64,000 nt of DNA from Sitta carolinensis (Eukaryota; Chordata; Aves; Passeriformes; Sittidae), in assembly GCA_032173965.1 (NCBI GenBank), contig CM063290.1, positions 1,240,001 to 1,304,000 on the forward strand, given 5' to 3'. Positions within the stretch are counted from its first letter, which is position 1. Each line of letters starts with the position of its first letter. Below are positions 1 through 10,470 of this stretch, piece after piece. The notes under the pieces were generated by a model. That model was given only the letters and a program-made list of their open reading frames with translations. It did not search any database and was not told the origin of the DNA. A program made the translations under genes and the position numbers.

Positions 1-362
1 AATTTCATTGTTTTAACTATCATGGAAATCTCATTAACTAAAGGAAACATCTAAAACGTCTCCGGGGCTTTATTTTTAAACAAATTAATCCCACTTTAAA
101 CAAATTCCCCCCACCACAGCTCTCTGTTGCTGTCAGAAGACTCCTCCAAGCCTGGAGTTACTCCTGGTTGTTACATCACCTTTGATCCCTTGTTCAATAA
201 GAAAACTGGGTCTAAAATAAGAAAACTTTGTTTTATTTGCACCTTCTGCCTTTCTCCTGGAACGGGAGGTTTTCCCAAGGCCATCCTTGGGTTCATCCTT
301 GGGTTCCCACTCCCCATACTCGAATTATTGGGAGGGGAGTTGGTTCAGCACGGGTGTGGAGC
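1..362. other. Unique AT-rich leader, no gene seen
   Basis: AT-rich at the left edge, becoming mixed in composition. No repeat family, splice-bounded exon or RNA gene was recognised. The short open frames here run on into the minisatellite that follows and are not supported as genes. Confidence 0.5.
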
Positions 363-690
363 AGCTGCTGGAAGTGCCCAGTTCTCTGTTCCATACTGGG
401 ATGAACTGGGATCCTGCTGGAAGTGCCCAGTTCTCTGTTCCATACTGGGATGAACTGGGATCCTGCTGGAAGTGCCCAGTTCTCTGTTCCATACTGGGAT
501 GAACTGGGATCCCTGCTGGAAGTGCCCAGTTCTCTGTTCCATACTGGGATGAACTGGGATCCCTGCTGGAAGTGCCCAGTTCTCTGTTCCATACTGGGAT
601 GAACTGGGATCCCTGCTGGAAGTGCCCAGTTCTCTGTTCCATACTGGGATGAACTGGGATCCCTGCTGGAAGTGCCCAGTTCCCCCAGCC
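363..690. repeat. 49-50 bp minisatellite, about 6.5 copies
   Basis: The phrase CTGCTGGAAGTGCCCAG recurs with starts near 365, 414, 463, 513, 563, 613 and 663. The period is therefore 49 bp for the first units and exactly 50 bp later. Copies are nearly identical, so the expansion or its homogenisation is recent. The last unit breaks down into unique GC-rich DNA after about 685. Open frames on both strands (up to 142 codons on the minus strand) exist only because the unit lacks stop codons. Confidence 0.95.
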
Positions 691-1080
691 CGTGCCGGGA
701 TCGCTGCCGGGCTGTCCCCGGGCCCGGGAGGTGTCAGGGATGTCCCAGGTCACAGGAATGTCCCAGACATTCCCTGGCAGCCCAGCGCCCCTCCAAAGGC
801 TCTGGAGCTGCTCCCTGGAAGCTGCCCCAGTTCCTCCCAGTCCGTTTTTCCCAGCCCTCCTGCTGCTAGGACAGGGTGAGGTTAAGGAGTTAAGGAGCTC
901 CAGCGCAGCAGGAGAGTTAAATTTGGATTTTCCCTCCTTGCTGGAGGGGGGTGTTGAGGGAATCCTGATGGCAGCAGGGAGGATTCATGAATATTAACAG
1001 CTCGTAGTGCCTCGGTGTCCATCGTGTGGCTGCTCGTGAGAGGCTGCTGGAAATATATGGGATGGAGACAGGGCATTGAT
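691..1080. other. GC-rich unique DNA, nothing recognised
   Basis: Mixed GC-rich sequence containing CCCGGG-type patches and short direct repeats such as GTTAAGGAGTTAAGGAG near 880. I see no coding signature and no transposon end. Confidence 0.4.
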
Positions 1081-1262
1081 TCATTCCAGGATGAGGGGGG
1101 TCGCCCTAATGTGCTCCAAACAGCTTTTAAATAATGACTGCGGAGGAATTAAGACCAGTTTAATCCGACTAAATAATACTCCTAATGATAAACCATTAAA
1201 ATCAAGTTGACTTTTAGATTCTAGCAATTGTATCAGACAAGGTGATTACATTCACCATCAGT
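1081..1262. promoter_or_regulatory. Candidate conserved non-coding element
   Basis: AT-rich unique stretch with a high density of TAAT, ATTA and TAAATAAT homeodomain-type cores, low CpG and no repeat or coding character. Its composition resembles vertebrate developmental enhancers. Conservation is not tested here, so the call rests on texture alone. Confidence 0.3.
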
Positions 1263-1814
1263 ATTGATAATCATTAAAATAGATTAAACCATGGACTGAG
1301 AAATGAGAGATGCTGGGTGACTCTGGCAGAAACGCTGCTTTGACTTTCCAGCAGGGCCCCTCGTGCTCCCTGGAACTTCCCTGAATCCCTGGGGATTCAG
1401 GGACCAGCCACTCTTCTCCACGAGCCTCACAACGAGCAGCTCCTGAAACAGCACATTTTACCTCAAAATGGCTTTGGAGGCTGCAAACAACAGGAGGGAA
1501 AGGATTTTGTGGTCTCGCCTTGGTGCACCCACGAGCCCAGCCCTCCTTCTGCTGGAGGGAATTTTCCAGGGTGGGAACACACCCAGAGGGAAGGGCCCTC
1601 ACTGGGAGCTGAGCTCGGAGTTCTTCAGCAGCAGCCTGAAAAGGAAGGAGCCTGAGGTTTCTCCTCTTCACGGGAGCTCTTGCAGATGTGGCCCAAAGTG
1701 GCTCTGGGGAAGCTGAGCATTGGGAGCTGCCCACGAGCAGAGCCTCAGCTCTGGGCTGGATGTGGCTGGACAGCAGAGAGCCCCAAAGCCACCAGCCCAG
1801 GGGCTCAGAACCAG
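1263..1814. other. GC-rich unique DNA; spurious long minus frame
   Basis: A minus-strand frame of 271 codons spans about 1258-2073, but its composition is that of GC-rich avian intergenic DNA. It reads backwards through a CR1 tail, and I recognise no domain in it. I do not call it a gene. Nothing else was identified. Confidence 0.45.
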
Positions 1815-1863
1815 ATGTTCTTTGAGGTCCCTGCCAACCCAAACCATTCTGTGGTCCTGTGAC
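1815..1863 (+). mobile_element. CR1 LINE 3' end fragment
   Basis: The sequence reads TTTGAGGTCCCTGCCAACCC, then AAACCATTCTGTGGTCCTGTGA. This matches the terminal part of avian CR1 (AGGTCCCTTCCAACCCAAACC followed by ATTCTRTG octamers) on the plus strand. It is a heavily 5'-truncated non-LTR retrotransposon copy; how far it extends to the left is unclear. Confidence 0.75.
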
Positions 1864-2239
1864 AATGGGAAGGACCCGAAGCAGCCAAGGCAGGAGGGAG
1901 AGGAGGAACCACCTCATCAGAGCCACCTCGTCAGAACCGAGCTTTCCTCGCCACAGGCAGCACTCCTGCCCTGTGAATCTGCCACAACCCCCGAGCTCGA
2001 TGCCAAAAATCCCCTCCACACTAATGAGAGAAGGTGTTCTGTGAGTGGATGATGCAGAATTACTCTTGGCCACGTTGGGGAAGGAATTTCAGCGTTCCTA
2101 AAGGCTCCTTGGAAATGGAGGCTCCCCCTCCTGTGCTCCCTGCCAGCCCTCTGAGGGCTCCAGCTCAGCCTGGAGTGTTTGGGGGGCTCCAGAGCAGCGT
2201 GGCTGCTGCTCTGCTGTGGGAATATTGACATGGAGCACT
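1864..2239. other. Unique DNA, nothing recognised
   Basis: Mixed composition with CAGCC and CTCC clusters. No repeat ends, exons or RNA genes were found. Confidence 0.4.
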
Positions 2240-2470
2240 CACTTGTCTGTGCCTTCCATTGCAAAGGGCTTTTTAAAATTGATTACTGGTCTGGCTCAAG
2301 TTATTGGATGACCCTGTAAATACAGAGCGAGGATGGGCGTTTTATGATGTCTGACTTGCCTACAATATTTTTTTATTAAGTAAACGGTAATGGAAATATT
2401 GGGTTTTCATTCCTTGCTTGCTCCTTTTCCAACAATTGCCAGTAAATCAAAGTTGCAAAGAGCTGCTCCG
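2240..2470. promoter_or_regulatory. Candidate conserved non-coding element
   Basis: AT-rich unique block containing a forkhead-type GTAAACG, a TCF/LEF-like ATCAAAG and several ATTA/TAAT cores. It has no CpG cluster and no coding character. The enhancer call is inference from composition and motif density. Confidence 0.3.
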
Positions 2471-2870
2471 TGCTGGCAGAGCTGACAGAGCCTGGTGGGC
2501 ACTCATTTTGGAGATGATAGCCCCTTATTTCGAGGCACTCAGCAGACTCAGCGCTGATGTATTGACACTCCCAGCTCTCAGGTCAAGGAAATAGTGCAGG
2601 AAAGCATTTCCACCAGAGAAATGCCCATATTTTAAAGGAAGGACTGCCGGGGGTAGCGACGCCAATTTGCTGAGGTACAAAAATGCCACGCTTAGAAAGC
2701 AAGGAAGTATTTCTTCCCTTCTTCTTCCAACATCCATGTCTGGATGTCTCCACATCCATCAGGCTCTTTGGATAGCACAGAAACCCCTGTGAGGCCCTGG
2801 CCACAGGGCCAGGCTTGGGCCACCTCTCCCATCACACACCTAAGCCACAGCCAGGCAAGGGGTCTCTTCT
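2471..2870. other. Unique DNA, nothing recognised
   Basis: Mixed composition leading into a short tandem array. No gene or transposon was recognised. Confidence 0.4.
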
Positions 2871-3003
2871 GGGGCACTTGGACCCTCTCTGGGATGGTTT
2901 GATTCCACCAGGGACATTTTGATCCTTTCTGGGATGGTTTGATTCCTTCAGGGACACTCTTATCCGTTTTGGGTGGTTTGATTCCACCAGGGACACTTTG
3001 AGC
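2871..3003. repeat. 40 bp tandem repeat, about 3.3 copies
   Basis: GGGATGGTTTGATTCC or a close variant recurs at about 2891, 2931 and 2971, each followed by an ACCAGGGACA-type segment. The period is 40 bp with a few substitutions per copy. Minus-strand frames through it are by-products of the unit. Confidence 0.85.
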
Positions 3004-3047
3004 ACAGGCTGTGTGCTCCCACCCTGAACGCTCCTGGGAAATCTCAT

Positions 3048-3105
3048 GGGATCCTGGAATGGTTTGGGTTGGAAGGGACTGGCGGCCCCTCCCACACTCC
3101 AGACC
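3048..3105 (-). mobile_element. CR1 LINE 3' end fragment, minus strand
   Basis: The plus strand reads GGAATGGTTTGGGTTGGAAG then GGACT, the reverse complement of the CR1 terminal sequence. Its 3' end is therefore on the left. The body is lost within a few tens of bases, before the CATCCC array begins. Confidence 0.7.
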
Positions 3106-3184
3106 GGATTCGCGGGATGTTGGAAGCCCTGGGATGCCGGGACTGGCTGGGACATCGCTGCTGCTCTGCCGGGGAGCTGCGAGC

Positions 3185-3690
3185 CCACATCGCACCCCAC
3201 ATCACATCCCACATCCCATCCTGCATACATTCTGCATCCCACATCCCACATCCCACATCCCATATCCCATCCGGTATCCTGCATCCCGTATCCCACATCA
3301 CATCACATCCCACATCCCATCCTGCATCCCATATCCCATCCCATATCCCATATCCCATCCCACATCCCATCCCATACCCCATATCCCCTATTCCATCCTG
3401 TATCCTGCATCCCGTATCCCACATCACATCACATCCCATCCCATCCTGCATCCCATCCCACATCCCATATCCCATCCTATGTCCCATATCTCATATCCCA
3501 TATCCCATATCCCATCCCATATCCCACATCCCATATCCCATCCCATATCCCACATCATATCACATCCCATCCGGCATCTCATATTTCATCCCATATCCCA
3601 TATCCCATCCCGTATCCCATCCCATAACCTATCCCGCATCCCATCCCACACTCCACATCCCTCATCCCTCATCCCGGATGGCGGTTCCCA
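3185..3690. repeat. CATCCCATAT-type satellite, about 500 bp
   Basis: A continuous run of CATCCC, CATATCCC, CACATCCC and CATCCTGCATCC words with a 5-10 bp basic unit. Longer repeated phrases occur, such as CATCCTGCATCCCGTATCCC near 3265 and 3396. The array is strongly strand-asymmetric, pyrimidine plus A on the top strand. Frames rich in Ser-His-Pro-Ile are translation artefacts. Confidence 0.95.
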
Positions 3691-4030
3691 GCCGGCCCGC
3701 GGCGTTCCCAGCAGATGGAGCAGTTGCTGTTCGAGCTGGGCTCCTGCTCGGCCCCGCCGCTCCCGGGCCCGCGATTCCCCTTCTGCCGCCGCCGCTGCCT
3801 CGGCCCGCGGCCCCGCTGCTTCGGCCGCCTCTGCTCCCCGAGCTGTGCCCGCGTTCTTCCCAGCTTTGCCGCTCCCAGCTTTGCCGCTCCCAGCTTTGCC
3901 GCTCTCGCTCCGAGCTCTTTCCCCGCGGCGAGCACAGCCCGGGCGCACACGCTCCAGGCGCGGCTGGGGTGCCGCTCCCCGGGGAGCAGGGGGTGCCCTG
4001 CTGCCCCTGGGGCTCTGCACAGCTCCCTGG
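3680..4030. promoter_or_regulatory. CpG-rich island-like block
   Basis: Dense CpG (GCGGCGTT, CCGCCGCCGCTGCC, CCGCGGCGAGC) with GC-box-like words. A 15-bp unit, CCCAGCTTTGCCGCT, is repeated three times at about 3859-3903. It may be an orphan CpG island, since no exon or promoter partner is visible. A plus-strand frame at 3715-4311 runs through it and on into a CR1 fragment, so it is not credible as a gene. Confidence 0.45.
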
Positions 4031-4049
4031 CAGGGGCAGGAGGAGCCGC

Positions 4050-4242
4050 AGAAAGTTTAGGTTGGATATCGGGAAAATCCCTTCCCAGAAAGGGGTGTCC
4101 AGCCCGGGGCAGCGGTGCAGTCCCCACCCCTGGAGGATGTGGCACTTGGGGACAAGGTCAGTGTGTGGCCGGCAGAGCTGGGGGAGTGCTTGGACTCAAA
4201 GACCTCGGAGGGCTGCTCCAAACTGAGCAATTCTGCCCTGGC
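4050..4242 (+). mobile_element. CR1 LINE 3' fragment
   Basis: The order of blocks follows avian CR1: TTTAGGTTGGATATCGGGAA, an AAAGGGGTGTCCAG segment, CCCTGGAGGATGTGGCACTT, a TTGGACTC...GACCTCGGAGGGCT segment, and a terminal TCCAAACTGAGCAATTCTG. It is 5'-truncated and moderately diverged, inserted just after a CpG-rich block. Confidence 0.75.
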
Positions 4243-4779
4243 TGCACATTCCATGGAGGGCGATGCCCTCTCTGTGCGTGCCGGGACTTCCGTGTTCACC
4301 ACGAGAGTTAAAACTTGAGATATTTCCATCTGCTCTGCTGCAGGTGACCCTTGGGCTCCAGGTACCCCCAGGATTTGGAAGGCTCAGCCCGAGCTGCAGA
4401 TGTTGCAGTTTGGAGCTGGTGAAACACAAAGGTGTGATTTATTATTGCATCATTCGTCTGCACGTCGAAAATGAGATTGTGTTACATAATCAGATCTCAT
4501 TTGTTATTTATTGCTTTCTCTCCCTGCACAGATGTGGATGTTTCTCCCTCTCTCCTGGTGGATAATCCCCGTGGTTTTCCTGCTGGGGCTGTGGGATGGG
4601 TGGGGAGCCAGGAGCTGCAGGGATGGGATGGGTTGAAGTTTTTCCAAAGAAAACCAACAACTTTTGCCTGTTCGTGCCTACAAAACTGCAGGAACTTCTG
4701 CAAAAGGTGAGTTCAGGGGCCATGGCTTGTCCTGGGAGGTGAAGTGCTGATACTGGCACAAAAAAATGCCCCCAAAAAT
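4243..4779. other. Unique DNA, possible weak enhancer core
   Basis: Contains an AT-rich patch (about 4430-4515) with TGTTACATAATC and GATTTATTATTGC words between GC-rich stretches. A polypyrimidine-CACAG acceptor-like site sits just before an ATG at 4532, but the frame is only 34 codons, so it is not called. Confidence 0.35.
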
Positions 4780-4916
4780 GCTGTTGACAGCTCACAGAGT
4801 GTTTGGACAAGGCTCTCAGGCCATGATGGGATTTTGGGAGTGTCCTGTGCAGGGCCAGGAGTTGGACTGGATCCTTGTGGGTCCCTTCCAGCTCAGCATG
4901 TTCCGTGATTCTGGGG
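4780..4916 (+). mobile_element. CR1 LINE 3' end
   Basis: Reads AGTGTTTGGACAAGGCTCTC, then a GTGCAGGGCCAGGAGTTGGA segment, GGGTCCCTTCCAGCTCAGC and GTGATTCTG. This is the CR1 subfamily end in which the final segment is ...TTCCAACTCAGNATATTCTGTGATTCTG. It is a clear plus-strand copy, 5'-truncated. Confidence 0.85.
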
Positions 4917-6182
4917 CTCTTCAGTGAGCTGAGCCCATCCACACCCTGAATAAAATCCACATCTTCCTGACAGGACCTGAGATTTAGGATTTAGAGATGG
5001 TGGGAGGTGAAAGGGTTTGGAAGGGGCTCTGCATCACCCAAAACCTACAGGTGGTTGTGGGTGCCACCTCTGCTGCTCTCACAGAGCATTCAGAATAGAT
5101 TCTGATCTCCAATCCAGATGGATCAACCCTTGGAGCAAGCCCTTCCTCCCTGTCTCCCCCATGCCCACAGGCACCAGTTCCATCTCCCAAACCACAACAG
5201 ACAAATGAGTTGAATTGTATTTTGGATCCCCACAGCAAATTTAACATGACCCTGGCTGTGCCAGAGCTGCAAGAACTTGCCCCAAGCACAAAGCTGGAGA
5301 CAGGTTTGATTTTAAACCCTCTTTATCCAATATTCCATTTCATACTCAACAGCAGGTGCGTGATGGGGACGTAATAAACGTTGATCTTCTCGCTCCAACT
5401 CTCTGCTAATGTGATTTTTGATGCTGCATCACAAGGAAAATCTGGATTCTTGTATTTTTATGTAAAAGTGCTGTCACAAACCCCAGCAAGTTTTCAGAGT
5501 GATGAGACCCATAAACAGGGGGGATTTTTGTTGTGTTGTAGCTCCTGATGCCCTCTGCAAAGGAGATCCTTAGGATGCAGGGACAGCTCTGGCTGCCAGT
5601 GCTGGGAATCACTTGGACCCTCATGGGCTGCAGGGATGGAAAACCTCCCCAGCTCCTTGGCAGCTGCCTGGGTTTGTCCTGCTTTGCTTTGTGCTTCTGC
5701 CAGGTTTTCCAGCCCGTGTCCCCTCCCTGCTCTTGCTCAGAACTTCTCCTGCCAGCCCAGCGTTGCTGGTGTCCTTGAGGTGACCTGGTGGCACCAAGGG
5801 GCATGGGGACAGTTCCCTCTCCATGCCAAACTTCCCTCCAGGAGTGCTGTCCTGGCTCTGGCTGCTGCCCAGCCCGAGGGTTTCTCACTGCCAGTCCCAA
5901 AGGTGAAGGTGGAGGTGGTGCTTGCAGCCCAAATGAATTAATGACACCGGATCTGTTGTAGGGGTAAACGGGGATCATTTTACAATCACAGTGTGTGATC
6001 TTCCAGGGAAATGTCAGGAACAGGGCCTGCTGGGCTGGGCAGGGGCTCCCCAGCTTTTCCCTACATCCTGAGTGAAGTGGGCATGGGGAGTAACCCAGAG
6101 GAATTTAATACCTGGCAGGACAGACGGACACTCCAGAGCAAGGGAAATGCAGCTGCACGTGAGCAGCCTGCAGCTGAAACAT
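4917..6182. other. Unique intergenic DNA, nothing recognised
   Basis: About 1.25 kb of mixed-composition DNA. An AT-richer patch near 5380-5480 has no recognisable repeat. The open frames on both strands are below 200 codons, overlap one another and show no known domain. I see no RNA gene. Confidence 0.4.

Positions 6183-6212
<30 letters not shown>
6183..6212. repeat. Homopolymer run of 30 G
   Basis: Thirty consecutive G after ACAT, directly followed by TGTCTCC and the CATTCCCTGCAC array. It can form G-quadruplexes, and its true length is likely uncertain in any assembly. Confidence 0.98.
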
Positions 6213-6213
<1 letters not shown>

Positions 6214-6214
6214 G

Positions 6215-7205
6215 TCTCCAGCACTCCCTGCACCATTCCCTGCATCTTCTCTGCACAGCATTCCCTGCACTGCATTACTTGCACAGCACTCCCTGCACCA
6301 TTCCTGCACATTCCTGCATCATTCTTGCACAGCATTCCCTGTACCATTCCTGCACAGCATTACTTGCACAGCATTCCCTGCACCATTCCCTGCACAGCAC
6401 TCCCTGCACATTCCCTGAACCATTCCCTGCACAGAACTCCTGCACATTCCTGCACCATCCTGCACAGCACTCCTGCACCATTCCTGCACATTCCCTGTAC
6501 ACCATTCCCTGCACCATTCCTGCACCATTCCCTGCACCATTCCCTGCACCATTCCCTGCACAGATTACTTGCACAGCACTCCCTGCACCATTCCCTGCAC
6601 CATTCCCTGATCATTCCTGTACATTCCCTGCACAGCATTACTTGCACAGCACTCCGCACCATTCCCTGCACCATTCCTGCATCATCTGTACCATTCCCTG
6701 CACAGCATTACTTGCACAGCACTCCCTGCACCATTCCCTGCACCATTCCCTGCATCATTCCCTGTACCATTCCCTGCACAGCATTACTTGCACAGCATTC
6801 CTGCACCATTCCCTGCACAGCATCCCTGCACATTCCCTGCACCATTCCCTGCACAGCACTCCTCACCATTCCTGCACCATTCCTGTACACCATTCCCTGC
6901 ACCATTCCCTGCACCATTCCCTGCACAGCATTACTTGCACAGCACTCCCTGCACCATTCCCTGCACCATTCCCTGCATCATTCCCTGCACCATTCCCTGC
7001 ACAGCACTCCCTGCACCATTCCCTGCACAGCACTCCCTGCACCATTCCCTGTACCATTCCCTGCACAGCATTACTTGCACAGCATTCCCTGCACCATTCC
7101 CTGCACAGCACTCCCCGCACCATTCCCTGCACCACTCCATGCACCATTCCCTGCACCATTCCCTGCACCATTCCCGGCACCATTCCCTGCACACCATTCC
7201 CACCC
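6215..7205. repeat. 12 bp CATTCCCTGCAC satellite, about 1 kb
   Basis: The basic 12-bp unit ACCATTCCCTGC is interspersed with variants ACAGCACTCCCTGC and ACAGCATTACTTGC. The TTACTTG variant recurs about nine times, at irregular spacing of roughly 70-200 bp, giving partial higher-order structure. Single-base-deleted units (CATTCCTGCAC) shift the reading frame repeatedly. The His-Ser-Leu and Cys-Thr-Ile peptides of up to about 385 codons are artefacts. Confidence 0.97.
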
Positions 7206-8824
7206 ATCTCATTCTGACCCCCTGCCCAGGGCAGGGGCACCCTCCAGACCCCCAGGTGTCCCCCAAACAATGACATTTCTTGCAGCCCCCTCAGGAGCAG
7301 AGCAAACCTGCATTTCCTGCAAATTCTGGGCTTTTAGCTGAAAATGGGGATGTGGAGCCACCAGCCAGAGAAGAGCAGCCAGAGCTGAGCTTTGCTTCAG
7401 AACCATTATTAAATCACCAGAAGGTGCTGCTGAGAGAGGAGCAACAGCCCAAATTCCTCATAAATCCTTTCAGATAATAAGGCTGCAGTCAATAAGACGT
7501 GTGGAAGAGGAGGAGGTTTGGAAATGCCTTTGGAGAAGATGCAGCTCCTCTCAGAATTCTCCTCAGGATGTTTGGAGCTCTGGTGTGGGGGAGGCTGTGC
7601 CCAGTGATGTGCCCTGGAGCCCAGACCTGCCCAGAATGGAAGGAAAAACTGTTCAGTCCTCTAGAAAACAACCAAAAACTAATTTTGGGGTCTTTAAATT
7701 AAATTTCCAGTTTCTAGAATGGTTGCTTCTCTCCATGCTGGTGGTGTTCCCTGGGTCCTCACATCTCCAGGAGTTTGGGGTCCCTGGGTTCTGCTCAGGG
7801 TGAAGACTGTGGGGAGCAACACATTTTGGGTGAGGGATTTTTTTGGATAATTACATTGATAATTTCACGGTTTGCAAAATTTCTCAGCTCCTGATCCCTC
7901 CCACTGCTGGAATTTGCTTTCCAGAAGAGAAAATGGGGTTTGCATTTCCCAGCCACGCAAAACTTGGGCTCCTGATGCTCGATACAAATCCTGCCCCAGC
8001 TGAGCCCTGCGCTGCTGCCCTGAAGGAAAACGGGAATCTGAGGGACAGGTGGGAAAAGGGAAATCAAACAGACTACAAAGAAACGAAGAGCCCGATTTTG
8101 GGGAGGGATGATGAGCACTCCTGCACACAATCCCCCCCTCCTGTGCTGCCTGTGTTCACAGATTCTTGTTTTGACTCGTCCTGTAGCTCCAGCTGTGGCA
8201 GCAGCTTCTGAGAGAGCGGCTCAAATACAAATTTGGTGTTCAAGTGGAGGAATCAACAGAATTATTCAAGTGATGCAGAAACAGCCTCAGAAAAGAGTGT
8301 GTGCAGCATCTCAGCTATTAATGTATTATTCCCTAACAGCCTTCCCCGTTCTTTGAAAGAGCAGAAAGGCCTGATTAGGGATGCTCCAGTTTATATAAGA
8401 ATATTAAATATGCAAAAGCTTTTCCAAATAATAGTTTTACCAGTCCCCGTGGGATCACACAGTGATCCTCTGGGATCCAATCCTGCTCCGTGCAGCACCC
8501 GGGGCTCCTCTCCCCACAGGGTGACATCACACCTGCAAGGGGCCCCTCGTGCTTCATTTGCATAAGAAGTTCATTAACAAGTAATTAAATGGCAGGAGTG
8601 AGGGCCCCCACACCCCTGGGTGGCCCGGCAAGGGCAGGGTCTGGTGGAGGAGCCAAGGAATCTCTCCTGGTAGCCCTGGCCTGTTTGATGTTTTTGTAAA
8701 ATCATGCACCAGATGCACCAGAACCGCGGTTTGAGGTTCTTATCAGTGCTGTTATCAGTGCCCGGGGTTGGGCAGCACAGAGCTGGGGAGGGCGGGAGGG
8801 GAGCTCTGGCCACGGCAGGACCCT
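7206..8824. other. Unique intergenic DNA, nothing firm
   Basis: About 1.6 kb between two arrays. An AT-rich patch at about 8225-8430 has ATTATTCAAG, TTAATGTATTATTCCC and AAATATGCAAAAG words and could be a small regulatory element. No gene, CR1 end or LTR was recognised. Confidence 0.35.
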
Positions 8825-9180
8825 GTCCTGGTGTAATTCCAAACACCCAGGGGTAAATCCCCATCAGTTTGGGTTTTGTCCTGGTGTAATTCCAAACACC
8901 CAAAGGCAAATCCCCATGAGGTTTGGGTTTCAGTTCTGGTGTAATTCCAAATAACCAAGGCAAATCCCCAGCAGTTTGATTTCTGTCCTGGTGTAATTCC
9001 AAACAACCAGAGGTGAATCCCCAGGAATTTGGGTTCTCTCCTGGTGTAATTCCAAACAGCCAGAGGTGAATCCCCAGGTGTCTGATTTCTGTCCTGGTGT
9101 GATTCCAAACACCCAAAGACAATCTCCAGGAACTCGGTGTCTGTCCTGCTGTAATTCCAAAGGCAAATCCCCAGCAGTCT
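8825..9180. repeat. 50-55 bp minisatellite, seven copies
   Basis: TCCTGGTGTAATTCC or a close variant recurs at about 8826, 8879, 8934, 8988, 9041, 9094 and 9144, each followed by AAACACCC or AACAGCC and by AAATCCCC. Copies differ by substitutions and small indels, so this array is older than the one at 363-690. Minus-strand frames containing a repeated WNYTRT motif come from the unit. Confidence 0.93.
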
Positions 9181-9499
9181 GGTGTTGTTCAGGCACACAG
9201 CCTTATTGGGGAGTGGCTTTCCCTCCCAGCTGCCTGCAGCACCACAAACCCATCCTGGCCAAGGGCAGGGAGTTCCTCCCGAGTGTCCCCAGCGCCGGGC
9301 AGGAGCAGCAGCCCCTCTCCCGGGAACAAACCCCACCCGAGCTGCCCGGCCCTGGCACAGGGGCAGCAGCTGCTGCTGGTGGCACAGGCTGCTCCCTTTC
9401 CCCCTTTTCAGCTTTAATCTCCGCCTGGTTCTCGTGCTCCTGCCCAGCCCAGTTTGTCCCCCCCTGGTGTCACACCCAGCCCTCAGCTCTGGGAATGCT
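9181..9499. other. GC-rich unique DNA, nothing recognised
   Basis: GC-rich, with CAGCAGC runs near 9365. No repeat family or gene was seen. Confidence 0.4.
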
Positions 9500-9840
9500 T
9501 CTGGAGCTGCTCAGTATTCAGTGGCACCACCTACCTAATGCACACGGATTTAATTCATTTCTGATTGATCCCATAATTACAAAATTTGTTTAAAGCTGTT
9601 ATATTATCTCCTTATTTGACACAATATGGCACAATTTTGTTATAGTATTGAAAACCAAATAAGACAACTGCAGCTGGTAGCATTTCAAAGAGCCATTCCC
9701 TTTAAGATGAAATCAATCCTGTTTCAAGTTTATTCCCTTGCTTTAGGACCGAGGCTCTAGGGTGTATTTTGCTGAAAAAATGTCTTTTTGATTTTTCAGA
9801 AATTCTTTAGATTAATATGCAGCTGTCATTGCAAGGCAAA
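9500..9840. promoter_or_regulatory. Candidate conserved non-coding element
   Basis: AT-rich unique block with a CArG-like CCAAATAAGA at 9655-9664 and a CAGCTG E-box at 9671-9676. TAATTC, TAATTAC and ATTAATATGCA words follow. It is the first half of a larger AT-rich zone broken by a CpG-rich patch. The regulatory role is inferred. Confidence 0.4.
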
Positions 9841-10009
9841 TCCAGCCCGGCTTTCATGTGCTCCTGTCTCCCCGGGCTGTGGCGAGTGCCCAGCCCTGCC
9901 GGGAGCCACCCGGTGCCGGTGGCCACCCGGGCACGGCCACCCCGGCCAGCCGGCCCCTCGCCCCCGCCGCTGCCCCGCACTCCCCGCCCCCTTTAAACCT
10001 GGCTTAAAG
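9841..10009. promoter_or_regulatory. Short CpG-rich patch
   Basis: Dense CCGG and GCCG words between two AT-rich candidate elements, too short for a classical CpG island. No start site or exon was recognised. Confidence 0.3.
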
Positions 10010-10202
10010 CACAGCCCGCGACAATACAGAGAGTTTGGGTCCTTTGTGCGGCCCCTGGAGTGTCCTTTGAAAAGTTGATTAACTTGCAGATCATGTCGAC
10101 AAAACTTTCCAAGGGGATGCTTTGGAGTAAATAGACGCTGAAGGCCCTAAGTGAAGTTTAAATATTTATATCAATATTTGACTTATTCTTTCAGCAGCAT
10201 CG
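10010..10202. promoter_or_regulatory. Candidate conserved non-coding element
   Basis: Contains two SOX/TCF-like CCTTTG words, an HNF1-like GTTGATTAAC near 10074, and an AT-rich TTTAAATATTTATATCAATA run. Unique, non-repetitive and without a coding frame; it ends where a CR1 copy begins. Confidence 0.4.
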
Positions 10203-10470
10203 ATCACCGAGTCACGAAGGGTTTGGGTTGGGAGGGACATTAAAGCTCATCCCATGTCCCATGGGCAGGGACCCCTCCCACTGTCCCAGGTGCTCCCAGC
10301 CCTGTCCAGCCTGGCCTTGGCACTGCCAGGGATCCAGGGCTGCTCTGGGCACCCTGTGCCAGGGCCTGCCCACCCTCCCAGCCAGGAATTCCTGCCCGAT
10401 CTCCCACCCATCCCTGCCCTCTGTCCTTGTGAAGCCATTCCCATTTCTCATGGATGTGCTCTGCAGATCC
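10203..10470 (-). mobile_element. CR1 LINE 3' fragment, minus strand
   Basis: The 3' end lies left at GGTTTGGGTTGGGAGGGACA. The typical CR1 3' region follows in reverse: CACTGTCCCAGGTGCTCC, CAGCCTGGCCTTGGCACTGC, CCAGGGATCCAGGGCTGC and TGCCAGGGCCTGCCCACC. About 270 bp is present, 5'-truncated. Confidence 0.88.

Noticed and set aside
1258..2073. 271-codon minus frame not based on a tandem array
   Set aside because: Reads antisense through a CR1 tail, has no recognisable domain and sits in stop-poor GC-rich DNA. I would reconsider if cross-species alignment showed codon-pattern conservation.
3185..3690. Regularly spaced repeats that might suggest a CRISPR array
   Set aside because: No unique spacers of constant length between the repeats, no cas genes, and the CR1 content shows a bird genome.
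3011..4226. 349- and 385-codon plus frames
   Set aside because: Products of the CATCCC array followed by CpG-rich DNA and a CR1 fragment.
4532..4636. ATG after a polypyrimidine-CACAG acceptor-like site, encoding a short hydrophobic, signal-like peptide of 34 codons
   Set aside because: Too short, no downstream donor or second exon identified, and such coincidences are common.
6072..7341. Open frames of about 381-386 codons rich in His-Ser-Leu-Cys-Thr
   Set aside because: Translation of the CATTCCCTGCAC array; frames on the opposite strand are equally open.
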